Positions 45,385 through 57,190 of a stretch of 64,000 nt of DNA are shown in pieces. Position 1 is the first letter of the stretch, and each line of letters begins with the position of its first letter. A program made the position numbers and the translations under genes. The stretch comes from Perca fluviatilis (lineage: Eukaryota; Chordata; Actinopteri; Perciformes; Percidae), in the NCBI RefSeq assembly GCF_010015445.1, contig NC_053119.1, positions 2,838,288 to 2,902,287 on the forward strand, given 5' to 3'. Below the pieces are notes generated by a model. The model was not told where the DNA came from. It was given only the letters and a program-made list of their open reading frames with translations, and did no database searches.

Positions 45385-45666
45385 ACAGAAAAGAGGAGAG
45401 CTACAAAGTCACATTTCCTGAATGAAAGTGAAAGTATGTCAAGCCTCCGTTTCTCTCAAAAGAAACATGTTCAGAGGGTGGAACCTGAGAGGTGGAGCAA
45501 CAGTGAAAGAGGAGAGCTGCAACGTCATATTTCCTAATAATACAAATAAAAGTTTGAGTAACGGCAGAGCTGCACACAAGGCAAATCTCTCGGTTTCTCT
45601 CAAAAGAAACATTCAACTGAGTCCAGCAGCTTTTTCACAACAACAGCAGAGTCTCTGCAAACACTG
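45385..45666 (+). promoter_or_regulatory. 5' exon/promoter module of copy 4
   Basis: The module consists of two tandem cassettes. The first has gaaagtgaaagt (45424-45435), a good match to the IRF pattern GAAANNGAAANN, and gtttctctcaaaagaaac at 45449-45466. The second has the same near-palindrome at 45593-45610 and ends gcaaacactg before donor gtgagtac at 45667. The small open frames here lie on untranslated sequence. It would splice to the acceptor at 49692 over a ~4.0-kb intron. Confidence 0.62.
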
Positions 45667-45948
45667 GTGAGTACACTGAGACAACATACACTCACTAAAT
45701 ACTTGCTCAAAGTTAAAACCAGAATCCAGAACAAAGAAGTAAACTAACAGCAGATAAAGTAGTCCTGCTAAAAGCTAACTAGCTTAGCTTAGATTCCCTT
45801 TGAGTCGTCCAAATAGAGTCCAGTGTCTGATTTGATCTTTTATTGATTATAAAGGCGGAACAACTCTTTCCTCTCAGCCTCCCTGTCTCTGTAGTTCCTG
45901 CTGTGTGCCTTTGTAAGACAGAACAGCTGATCATATTTACTGTGTTTC

Positions 45949-46351
45949 TCCCTCCTCCTCCCCTTGCTCTCTGTCTATTGTTGGCATCCATTGTTCAAAA
46001 CAGGTCATCTGACCTTTGACCTCTGTATAGGCCTATACTAAAGCAGTGATTGGTTAGTGTTAAGTTATGACATAATGTGTTTGCAAATGTGAGGAGTGTG
46101 TGTGCACCCTGGTAAATAAGTGAAGCATTTTGATTGGTTGTGTTTAGAAAAGGAAAGCAAGTCACTTCCTGTTGGATTTTTGTGTCGTAGGTAGAGAATT
46201 GTGTGTTTTATGCAATTAAAAACTGAGTGAAAGGCTGAGAAATAGCTTCTGGTTTTGGAGATTTGCTGTGTAGTTTTGCACGTTGGGTGAGAGGTTTCAA
46301 AAATCGTGTGACATGAAAAGATTTTGTGTAAGCAGTTGGAAAAAACTGTAA
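45949..46351 (-). mobile_element. Truncated IS630-type element (minus), terminal 400 bp
   Basis: Read on minus from 46351 it starts cagttttttccaactgctta and follows the outer element at 42370 past the same start codon (45991, MDANNRQRARGGGG). At about 45949 the similarity stops. There, the copy 6 flank (about 62480) continues differently, so this marks a truncation point in the intron of copies 4 and 5. Confidence 0.6.
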
Positions 46352-47451
46352 TTCAGTTTGAACCAGTTACACATTTCTGTTGCTAACCTAAAACACTTTT
46401 AGCAATTCTACTTCTCAGTGATTAGAGTACTTTAAATGAAGTACACAGAGAAAGTGCAAATATACAATAAGTTCACCAAACACTACACAAGACCAATGCT
46501 GCAGAATGAGGGAAATATAATGTATTTCTCTCCATATACCCAAATCAGTCAACATGGCGAATCACAACAAAACATGTCCCAGTTTTCATACAGCTACTAC
46601 AGTAGTGTGCATAACACTGTTAGCTCAGCAAACAACAGACAAAAATAAATACTGTATCCAGTACAGGTTACAATTACAGTAATAAAAAACAACAAACAAA
46701 AAAGATCTGAAAAAACTGAAAATACAGTACAGAAAATACTAGACTTACCTGCTGCATTTTTATAGTGCTTACACCTGATTGGTGTGTCTACAATTACAAA
46801 ACGTGTGGTTACGGCCCTGATGGCTGTGTTCCACAGATTGGCTCATAGGTGTGGTCATCTGACATTGTCCGTATGTTCATGGACATCGGAAAAACGTTTG
46901 TCCGAGTGAAAACGTCATTCAAAAATCTAATTATTCATAAATAGGCCTATGTATAAAAAAACAACACATTATCCGTGTCTTTTCCCGTTCGTTGTCCTGC
47001 AGATAACACAAACAAACACCTGGCGATGTGCTGTTTGAATGCTCGCATAAGAAAACATCAGAGAATCTTCTGTTATTGTGGCCTCCATGTTTTCACCCAC
47101 CTTATGCTCTCGGCTACGGCCAACCATTGGTGGCAGTCATGCAAAAAGTTGTTATGCCAAACGCCCAATATAACAGAAGAAGAAGAACACGCATCCCGAC
47201 CATGTGAACGCTGCCAGTCGGAAAAACAACGTAACCAGGGGGGCGGTGCCTGTTATTCCGAGTTGGCATGAATGCAGCATCAGTGCTTTGGAATTGCAAG
47301 GAAGTGACATCATGATATACTTCTGTGTCTAATGTATACAAGTGTGTTTAGTGTTTTGCAAATCACTGTGTATATTATTTAGCAAAAGTGTGAGGCTGAC
47401 ATTGTGCTTATAGTGGCGGCATCTGGGCCAATGTTTTGCTCCTTGAGTGTA
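46352..47451 (-). mobile_element. Decayed IS630-type element (minus) with an internal insertion
   Basis: The stretch 46390-46745 is the inverse of 43890-44190, and 47290-47450 is the inverse of about 42850-43020, so the two ends of an inverted inner-type element are present. About 46745-47285 between them is unrelated and may be a separate MITE (cggaaaaacg near 46890 and ggaaaaacaacg near 47220). Confidence 0.5.
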
Positions 47452-48028
47452 ACCGGCAATTTCCACTGGATGCGGAACGCTCGCGAACGTCTCGAACGTC
47501 AACGGAGTCATTAGGTTTCCATTAAAGTCAATCTGTGTATTTCCACTGACTGCGGAACGTCTTGCGTCCGACTCCGCCCCAGTTCCGTTGTCCGCAGCCC
47601 CGGAGCAGATACGCAGAGCTTCTATTTTTGACGGACGACGGAGAGCTCCGCAGCAATTCAGCACACGGCAGATAGTGCAGGACAGGAAGTCGAGCACAGA
47701 AACAAAATAAATATCCGGTTAATTTTCAAAATAAAATACACTGTGCTCACGGCGGATCATATTTCCCTGAACTACACCTTGAAAACACAGCTCAGAGTCG
47801 TTTCCCCTCTACTCCTCTGGATGGAAACAAACTGTTGTTGGTTTTGTGGTTCTATTCTACCTGAATTCGTGAGAACTTGTGGGTCCTCGTGACTACAGCT
47901 GTCAGTCACGGCCGCAGCCGTTCCGCAACAAATCCGGACCCGGTGGGTATTGACGGACGGCGGAGCACGCAGCAGACACGCAGCGGAGCCGGTCCGCAGC
48001 TTTTACGCATCCAGTGGAAATCCCCGGT
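47452..48028. mobile_element. MITE (ccggcaatttccactggatg)
   Basis: The left ccggcaatttccactggatg and the right cgcatccagtggaaatccccgg are inverted. GC-rich cggaacgtc / gacggacggcgg motifs fill the inside. The equivalent in the right duplicate is about 53966-54559, with several extra bases in the cggaacgtct stretch. Confidence 0.65.
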
Positions 48029-49050
48029 AAGGTTTTGATAATTAGGGCCCGAGCGCCGACAGCGGCGAAGGCCCTATTGAAACTTTTTGAGGGGCTTAAC
48101 ATATTCAAAAACTTACCAAAATTGGCGGTCGTATCACGTCTGGTGAGAATGTACGTATTTTAAAGGTTTCGGGAATAGGTGCACAAAAATGGCTCGCTAG
48201 CTCCCCCTACAAAGTTAAACAAATTTAGCCCCTGCAGTGCGTTTAACATAGACTCACGAAACTTGGTAAACATGTGTAGCATGTCATGATGTACAAAAAA
48301 CTTCATTAGAGCCATACCCTAAACCCAACAGGAAGTCCGCCATTGTGATTTCAAAGTTCAAAATTAGTGAGATTTTGGCCATTTCCACTTCGTATTTTAA
48401 CAAACTCCTCCTAGAGATTTCATCCGATCAACTTCAAACTCGGTCTGTGCCATCTTAAGATGTTAAAGATGAAAAGTTGTTAAAAGAAAAACTTTTGTCG
48501 TATAGGCGTGGCCGGCGTGGGCGTGGCCATTTTGCGCGTTCACCGCAAACAGGAAGTGGGTGTAACTTGAGTGTACATTGTCCAACTGGCTCAAAACTTT
48601 TCAGGATTCATAAGAGTCCAACCCGTGACGGACAAATAAAGGCCGATATTTACTTAAAGTCATAGCGCCCCCTAGTGGCAACAGGAAGTAGTCCTAAAAG
48701 TCAAGGTGCTATACTTTAACGAACTCCTCCTAGAGATTTCATCCGATGGACTTGAATCTTGGTCTGTACCATCCCAACACCTTAACGATGAAAAGTTATT
48801 AAAAGAAAAACTTTTCGTCAGACGGTGTGGCGTGGCGGTGTGGCGTGGCGGCCATTTTGAGTGTTTAGCGATGAACAAAGAAATTGTTGTAACTTGAGTG
48901 TACGTTGTCGTATCTGACCGAAATCTCACGATTGACAAGGGTCCAGGCCTGAGGACACCTACAGGCCAAAATTTACATTTAGTCATAGCGCCCCCCGCTG
49001 GCCACAGGAAGTAAGCCTTATATGACAAATATCATCCAATTTACAAGAAA
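48029..49050. mobile_element. Dispersed fish repeat (gggcccgagcgccgacagcg)
   Basis: It starts tagggcccgagcgccgacag / cggcgaaggccctattg, which is itself a hairpin, a sequence I recall as very common in fish genomes. Two ~300-bp direct repeats follow (ctcctcctagagatttcatc ... gatgaaaagttRttaaaaga ... catagcgccccctagtgg). There is no coding capacity. Confidence 0.55.
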
Positions 49051-49146
49051 CTTAGAATGTGTGGTGTACATGTGATACTGAGCTGCCCCCTATCCGTTAA
49101 CCACGCCCACTTACTCAGAGTCACAACCACATTTGAACTGTTTAAG

Positions 49147-49458
49147 GTAGAGTCTTGTGTGAGGTGTCATTGAACTCAGCAGAGAGTTCCTTCTTCTTTG
49201 GTGATGTTTTGACCCGCCCCCTATGTTCAAGCCACGCCCCTTTCATAAATGCTGACCTATCTAAGGTAGAGTCTTATGTGAGATATCATTGAACTCAGCA
49301 GAGAGTTCCTTTTTAATTGGTGATTGTTTGATCCGCCCCCTATGCTTTAGCCATGCCCCCTTTCACAGCTAATAAACTGTATAACGTAGAGTCTTGTGTG
49401 AGGTATCGTTGAACTCGGCAGGGAGTTCCCTTTTCATTGGTGATGATTTGCGGTGTCT
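49147..49458 (+). repeat. ~119-bp tandem repeat, ~2.6 units
   Basis: Units start gtagagtcttgtgtgagg at 49147, 49266 and 49386 and contain gaactcagcagagagttcct and ccgccccctatg. The duplicate is at about 55679-55990, and a shorter version is in copy 2's intron at 19565-19770. Confidence 0.85.
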
Positions 49459-49701
49459 GAGTGCCGCGCAAATTGTGTAATACTTTTGATTTCAGTGTGT
49501 AAGCAATCGGCAAAAACTGTAAGCCTTAAAGTTTATCTTATATGTACGAGATAATATCTCCTACTTAGAAGATAAACTTTAGGATACTATCTCCTACGTG
49601 GGAGATAAATTTGCCCACAATTTGTTTGCACCTTGCCTTTCAGGGCTTCCAAAGTAATGACATTTTAATTTTTCCACAGTCTTCGTCCTCAGAGTGTCGA
49701 T

Positions 49702-50661
49702 ATGTCTGCTGCCAGCTGTCTGCTGACTGAAGATCAGCTTCTGTGCTCCATCTGTCTGGTCGTGTTCACTGATCCAGTCACCATACCATGTGGACACAAC
49801 TTCTGTAAAGCCTGCATCACTGATCACTGGGGTATTAATGTTCCCTATCAGTGTCCCAACTGTAGAGAGCCTTTCAAAACGAAACCTGAGCTGAAGGTCA
49901 ATACTGTCATCTCGGAGATGGCTGCTAAGTTCAGACAGTCAACTCGTGACGTCTACTCAGGAGCCAAAGGAAGGACGTGGATGTTCTTCCTGGTGTGTCT
50001 GATTTGTGTCTTCATGGCCCAGATGGTTATAGACCAAAATAAACATCTTGTTGGTCCTCTGAAAGAAGAATATGAAGCAAAGAAAGCTGAGCTGTGGAAG
50101 ACAGGGGCTGAAATTCTGCAGATGATACAGAAGAGACGACTGAAGATTCAGGAGATCAAACACTCAATGGAGCTCAGTGATGAAGATGCTGACAGAGAGA
50201 TATCAGAAGGTGTTCAGATCTTCACTGCTCTGAAGGAGTCTGTTGAGAGAAGCCAAGCCGAGTTCCTCCAGACAATCAAAGAGAAGCAGAGAACGACAGA
50301 GAAACCAGCTCAACGCTTCATCAAAGAGCTTGAACAGGAAATCTCTGATCTGCAGAAGATAAGCACTGAGGTGGAGCAGCTCTTACAGTCTGAAGACCAC
50401 CTCCACCTACTCCAGAGCTTCAACTCCCTGAACGCTCTTCCACCCACCAAGGACTGGACAGTAGTCAACGTCCGTCCACCTTCATATGAGGGGATTGTGT
50501 TGAGAGCTGTGACTCACCTAGAGGAGACGCTCAGTGAACACATGAAGAAGCTGTTTCATGTCGAGCTGAAGAGGGTCCAGCAGTCTGCAGTGGATGTGAC
50601 TCTTGATCCTGACACAGCAAATCTCATCCTGTCTGATGATGGAAAACAAGTACATGTGTAG
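49702..50661 (+). pseudogene. RING-TM-coiled coil copy 4, SPRY removed by the duplication junction
   Basis: The ATG at 49702 follows acceptor cttcgtcctcag (ending 49692). The 319 open codons contain a complete C3HC4 RING (residue 20 is Val where the other copies have Asp), the hydrophobic segment WMFFLVCLICVFMAQMV (93-109) and the long coiled coil with the LLQSEDH ... PPTKDW linker. PRY begins (VDVTLDPDTANLILSDDGK) but at 50655 the sequence jumps to duplicated intergenic DNA and stops two codons later (tag at 50659-50661). The product would be a RING-TM-coiled coil protein without B30.2. It could be non-functional or act as a dominant partner. The frame upstream is undamaged, fitting a very recent event. 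Confidence 0.85.
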
Positions 50662-51139
50662 TTCATTTACAGTACTCTAATCACTGAGAAGTATAATTGC
50701 TAAAAGTGTTTTAGGTTAGAAACAGCAGTGTGTATCTGGTTTAAACATAATTAAGTCAAATGAAACGTGTGTTTTATATGGTAACAAAATGTTTTTTTAT
50801 AAATTAGTGTATAGTTTTTGCAAGAGTGTTTCATTTTGCAAAGGGTCTGAGGTGTTCTGCTAATTGGGTGTGTGGTTGTGCTAATTGTTTGTAGTGTTTT
50901 GAAAAAGACTCTCTGTTTTCAAAATTGTGCTGAAGCAATTGAAAAAAACTGTATTCATCATGTGATCAACCACGGATTGACCAATTAGAGAAGCCCATCT
51001 TGAGTAGCTTTACAGTGGCGTCCATACTGCATGCAACTATCTAATGACTATTTCAGCATTATAAATCAATCAGACTTTGTTTTGCACAAAGTGCATACAT
51101 CCCTCCCCGCCACACCCACCGCACGCACAAGCACGCGCA

Positions 51140-51222
<83 letters not shown>

Positions 51223-54200
51223 TCTTTATTGTAAAAATGATACCTTTTTACTACTGGTTTACTGTTTTACTGTAACATTACATTGTTGTTTACAGTGTAC
51301 TTTCCAACCCTTGTCAGCAGACTACTTTCTCTCTAGAACATTGTAAATGTAGATATAAACCTATGAAAGACAAAAGAGCTTTAGACTTAGAACAACAGTG
51401 TGTACATGGTATAGCCAAAAAGTGTACTATTATGAAAAAAGTGTTTGCCATTTGATGCAAATGCTTCATTTTGAGATGTGTTTATGGTATTTTGAATGGC
51501 AGTGTTTCATTTTGAAGGAGATGTGAGGCATTTGGCATTTTGTGTTTGCAGTTTTGGGAATTGTGTGTAGAGTTTTGAAAAAGGAGACATAGTTTTGAAA
51601 ACGTGTGTAAGCAGTTGGAAAAACTGTAAACATGACAGTTTCTGTCTTTGCTTCTATGTAAATGGCCTTTGAGTATATTTTAAAGCCCTGCACAAAATAA
51701 ATGTATCATTATAGATAATCATATGACAGATGTACTTAAATGTGTGGTGCGCTTAAACTAATGTGTAGATGTGCTATACTAAACAGCTATTTTGTATACA
51801 TTGGTCTTTGTTTCGGTATTTGTTTATTATAATTTTTAATGTTTGTTTGTGTCAAGGTATTTTTTAAAGTTTCAGTAACCACCCCTTACAGAGCTCCACA
51901 GAAAAGAGGAGAGCTACAAAGTCACATTTCCTGAATGAAAGTGAAAGTATGTCAAGCCTCCGTTTCTCTCAAAAGAAACATGTTCAGAGGGTGGAACCTG
52001 AGAGGTGGAGCAACAGTGAAAGAGGAGAGCTGCAACGTCATATTTCCTAATAATACAAATAAAAGTTTGAGTAACGGCAGAGCTGCACACAAGGCAAATC
52101 TCTCGGTTTCTCTCAAAAGAAACATTCAACTGAGTCCAGCAGCTTTTTCACAACAACAGCAGAGTCTCTGCAAACACTGGTGAGTACACTGAGACAACAT
52201 ACACTCACTAAATACTTGCTCAAAGTTAAAACCAGAATCCAGAACAAAGAAGTAAACTAACAGCAGATAAAGTAGTCCTGCTAAAAGCTAACTAGCTTAG
52301 CTTAGATTCCCTTTGAGTCGTCCAAATAGAGTCCAGTGTCTGATTTGATCTTTTATTGATTATAAAGGCGGAACAACTCTTTCCTCTCAGCCTCCCTGTC
52401 TCTGTAGTTCCTGCTGTGTGCCTTTGTAAGACAGAACAGCTGATCATATTTACTGTGTTTCTCCCTCCTCCTCCTCTTGCTCTCTGTCTATTGTTGGCAT
52501 CCATTGTTCAAAACAGGTCATCTGACCTTTGACCTCTGTATAGGCCTATACTAAAGCAGTGATTGGTTAGTGTTAAGTTATGACATAATGTGTTTGCAAA
52601 TGTGAGGAGTGTGTGTGCACCCTGGTAAATAAGTGAAGCATTTTGATTGGTTGTGTTTAGAAAAGGAAAGCAAGTCACTTCCTGTTGGATTTTTGTGTCG
52701 TAGGTAGAGAATTGTGTGTTTTATGCAATTAAAAACTGAGTGAAAGGCTGAGAAATAGCTTCTGGTTTTGGAGATTTGCTGTGTAGTTTTGCACGTTGGG
52801 TGAGAGGTTTCAAAAATCGTGTGACATGAAAAGATTTTGTGTAAGCAGTTGGAAAAAACTGTAATTCAGTTTGAACCAGTTACACATTTCTGTTGCTAAC
52901 CTAAAACACTTTTAGCAATTCTACTTCTCAGTGATTAGAGTACTTTAAATGAAGTACACAGAGAAAGTGCAAATATACAATAAGTTCACCAAACACTACA
53001 CAAGACCAATGCTGCAGAATGAGGGAAATATAATGTATTTCTCTCCATATACCCAAATCAGTCAACATGGCGAATCACAACAAAACATGTCCCAGTTTTC
53101 ATACAGCTACTACAGTAGTGTGCATAACACTGTTAGCTCAGCAAACAACAGACAAAAATAAATACTGTATCCAGTACAGGTTACAATTACAGTAATAAAA
53201 AACAACAAACAAAAAAGATCTGAAAAAACTGAAAATACAGTACAGAAAATACTAGACTTACCTGCTGCATTTTTATTGTGCTTACACCTGATTGGTGTGT
53301 CTACAATTACAAAACGTGTGGTTACGGCCCTGATGGCTGTGTTCCACAGATTGGCTCATAGGTGTGGTCATCTGACATTGTCCGTATGTTCATGGACATC
53401 AGAAAAACGTTTTTCCGAGTGAAAACGTCATTCAAAAATCTAATTATTCATAAATAGGCCTATGTATAAAAAAACAACACATTATCCGTGTCTTTTCCCG
53501 TTCGTTGTCCTGCAGATAACACAAACAAACACCTGGCGATGTGCTGTTTGAATGCTCGCATAAGAAAACATCAGAGAATCTTCTGTTATTGTGGCCTCCA
53601 TGTTTTCACCCACCTTATGCTCTCGGCTACGGCCAACCATTGGTGGCAGTCATGCAAAAAGTTGTTATGCCAAACGCCAATATAACAGAAGAAGAAGAAC
53701 ACGCATCCCGACCATGTGAACGCTGCCAGTCGGAAAAACAACGTAACCAGGGGGGCGGTGCCTGTTATTCCGAGTTGGCATGAATGCAGCATCAGTGCTT
53801 TGGAATTGCAAGGAAGTGACATCATGATATACTTCTGTGTCTAATGTATACAAGTGTGTTTAGTGTTTTGCAAATCACTGTGTATATTATTTAGCAAAAA
53901 GTGTGAGGCTGACATTGTGCTTATAGTGGTGCGCATCTGGGCCAATGTTTTGCTCCTTGAGTGTAACCGGCAATTTCCACTGGATGCGGAACGTCTGCGG
54001 AACGTCTCCGGAACGTCTCCAGAACGTCAACGGAGTCATTAGGTTTCCATTAAAGTCAATCTGTGTATTTCCACTGACGGCGGAACGTCTGCGTCCCGAC
54101 TCCGTCCCAGTTCCGTCAGTCCGCAGCCCTCCGGAGCAGATACGCAGAGCTTCTATTTTTGACGGACGACGGAGAGCTCCGCAGCAATTCAGCACACGGC

Positions 54201-57190
54201 AGATAGTGCAGGACAGGAAGTCGAGCACAGAAACAAAATAAATATCCGGTTAATTTTCAAAATAAAATACACTGTGCTCACGGCGGATCATATTTCCCTG
54301 AACTACACCTTGAAAACACAGCTCAGAGTCGTTTCCCCTCTACTCCTCTGGATGGAAACAAACTGTTGTTGGTTTTGTGGTTCTATTCTACCTGAATTCG
54401 TGAGAACTTGTGGGTCCTCGTGACTACAGCTGTCAGTCACGGCCGCAGCCGTTCCGCAACAAATCCGGACCCGGTGGGTATTGACGGACGGCGGAGCACG
54501 CAGCAGACACGCAGCGGAGCCGGTCCGCAGCTTTTACGCATCCAGTGGAAATCCCCGGTAAGGTTTTGATAATTAGGGCCCGAGCGCCGACAGCGGCGAA
54601 GGCCCTATTGAAACTTTTTGAGGGGCTTAACATATTCAAAAACTTACCAAAATTGGCGGTCGTATCACGTCTGGTGAGAATGTACGTATTTTAAAGGTTT
54701 CGGGAATAGGTGCACAAAAATGGCTCGCTAGCTCCCCCTACAAAGTTAAACAAATTTAGCCCCTGCAGTGCGTTTAACATAGACTCACGAAACTTGGTAA
54801 ACATGTGTAGCATGTCATGATGTACAAAAAACTTCATTAGAGCCATACCCTAAACCCAACAGGAAGTCCGCCATTGTGATTTCAAAGTTCAAAATTAGTG
54901 AGATTTTGGCCATTTCCACTTCGTATTTTAACAAACTCCTCCTAGAGATTTCATCCGATCAACTTCAAACTCGGTCTGTGCCATCTTAAGATGTTAAAGA
55001 TGAAAAGTTGTTAAAAGAAAAACTTTTCGTCATAGGGCGTGGCCGTGGCGGGGCGGCCATTTTGTGCGTTTCGCCGCCGAAACAGGAAGTGGGTGTAACT
55101 TGAGTGTACATTGTCCAACTGGCTCGAAACTTTTCAGGATTCATAAGAGTCCAACCCTGAGGACAAATAAAGGCCGATATTTACTTAAAGTCATAGCGCC
55201 CCCTAGTGGCAACAGGAAGTAGTCCTAAAAGTCAAGGTGCTATACTTTAACGAACTCCTCCTAGAGATTTCATCCGATGGACTTGAATCTTGGTCTGTAC
55301 CATCCCAACACCTTAACGATGAAAAGTTATTAAAAGAAAAACTTTTCGTCAGACGGTGTGGCGTGGCGGTGTGGCGTGGCGGCCATTTTGAGTGTTTAGC
55401 GATGAACAAAGAAATTGTTGTAACTTGAGTGTACGTTGTCGTATCTGACCGAAATCTCACGATTGACAAGGGTCCAGGCCTGAGGACACCTACAGGCCAA
55501 AATTTACATTTAGTCATAGCGCCCCCCCGCTGGCCACAGGAAGTAAGCCTTATATGACAAACATCATCCAATTTACATGAAACTTAGAATGTGTGGTGTA
55601 CATGCGATACTGAGCTGCCCCCTATACGTTAACCACGCCCACTTACTCAGAGTCACAACCACATTTGAACTGTTTAAGGTAGAGTCTTGTGTGAGGTGTC
55701 ATTGAACTCAGCAGAGAGTTCCTTCTTCTTTGGTGATGGTTTGACCCGCCCCCTATGTTCAAGCCACGCCCCCTTTCATAAATGCTGACCTATCTAAGGT
55801 AGAGTCTTATGTGAGATATCATTGAACTCAGCAGAGAGTTCCTTTTTAATTGGTGATTGTTTGATCCGCCCCCTATGCTTTAGTCATGCCCCCTTTCACA
55901 GCTAATAAACTGTATAACGTAGAGTCTTGTGTGAGATATCGTTGAACTCGGCAGGGAGTTCCCTTTTCATTGGTGATGATTTGCGGTGTCTGAGTGCCGC
56001 GCAAATTGTGTAATACTTTTGATTTCAGTGTGTAAGCAATCGGCAAAAACTGTAAGCCTTAAAGTTTATCTTATATGTACGAGATAATATCTCCTACTTA
56101 GAAGAAAAACTTTAGGATACTATCTCCTACGTGGGAGATAAATTTGCCCACAATTTGTTTGCACCTTGCCTTTCAGGGCTTCCAAAGTAATGACATTTTT
56201 TATTTTTCCACAGTCTTCGTCCTCAGAGTGTCGATATGTCTGCTGCCAGCTGTCTGCTGACTGAAGATCAGCTTCTGTGCTCCATCTGTCTGGATGTGTT
56301 CACTGATCCAGTCACCATACCATGTGGACACAACTTCTGTAAAGCCTGCATCACTGATCACTGGGGTATTAATGTTCCCTATCAGTGTCCCAACTGTAGA
56401 GAGCCTTTCAAAACGAAACCTGAGCTGAAGGTCAATACTGTCATCTCGAGAGGGAGCTGCTAAGTTCAGACAGTCAACTCGTGACGTCTACTCAGGAGCC
56501 AAAGGAAGGACGTGGATGTTCTTCCTGGTGTGTCTGATTTGTGTCTTCATGGCCCGGATGGTTATAGACCAAAATAAACATCTTGTTGGTCCTCAGAAAG
56601 AAGAATATGAAGCAAAGAAAGCTGAGCTGTGGAAGACAGGGGCTGAAATTCTGCAGATGATACAGAAGAGACGACTGAAGATTCAGGAGATCAAACACTC
56701 AATGGAGCTCAGTGATGAAGATGCTGACAGAGAGATATCAGAAGGTGTTCAGATCTTCACTGCTCTGAAGGAGTCTGTTGAGAGAAGCCAAGCCGAGTTC
56801 CTCCAGACAATCAAAGAGAAGAAGAGAACGACAGAGAAACCAGCTCAACGCTTCATCAAAGAGCTTGAACAGGAAATCTCTGATCTGCAGAAGATAAGCA
56901 CTGAGGTGGAGCAGCTCTTACAGTCTGAAGACCACCTCCACCTACTCCAGAGCTTCAACTCCCTGAACGCTCTTCCACCCACCAAGGACTGGACAGTAGT
57001 CAACGCCCGTCCACCTTCATATGAGGGGATTGTGTTGAGAGCTGTGACTCACCTAGAGGAGACGCTCAGTGAACACATGAAGAAGCTGTTTCATGTCGAG
57101 CTGAAGAGGGTCCAGCAGTCTGCAGTGGATGTGACTCTTGATCCTGACACAGCAAATCTCATCCTGTCTGATGATGGAAAACAAGTACAT
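50655..57190 (+). repeat. Segmental tandem duplication, right copy
   Basis: It repeats 44145-50654 with few substitutions and short indels. It includes the CA microsatellite (51142-51221), 5' module, truncated IS630-type relic (52462-52864), MITE (about 53966-54559), dispersed repeat (about 54560-55580) and tandem repeat (about 55679-55990), ending within copy 5's PRY region. No gene other than copy 5 is seen. Confidence 0.9.
51898..52179 (+). promoter_or_regulatory. 5' exon/promoter module of copy 5
   Basis: This is the duplicate of the copy 4 module: gaaagtgaaagt at 51937-51948, the near-palindrome at 51962-51979 and 52106-52123, exon end gcaaacactg at 52179, donor gtgagtac at 52180. It would splice to the acceptor at 56226 over a ~4.0-kb intron. 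Confidence 0.62.

Larger units (their letters stand above)
44145..50654 (+). repeat. Segmental tandem duplication, left copy (~6.5 kb)
   Basis: The segment is nearly identical to 50655-57190, with an offset of about 6,508-6,534 bases set by small indels. It starts in the 3' part of the inner IS630-like element (tgtgtagttcatttacag) and contains a CA microsatellite (44638-44707), the 5' module, the intron with several TE relics, and copy 4 up to its PRY region. The junction at 50654/50655 joins gtacatg to tgtagttc with only 'tg' shared. Confidence 0.9.

Noticed and set aside
45401..45670. Coding potential of the 5' modules (82- and 71-residue ORFs, identical in the duplicate)
   Set aside because: The frames are not shared by modules 2, 3 and 6, and they end just after the donor; they are better explained as untranslated exon plus promoter.
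43944..46648. Small ORFs repeated at 43944, 46436 and 52949 (TKHYTRPMLQNEG)
   Set aside because: They are pieces of the non-coding 3' part of IS630-type elements seen in both orientations, with no family similarity and no start context.
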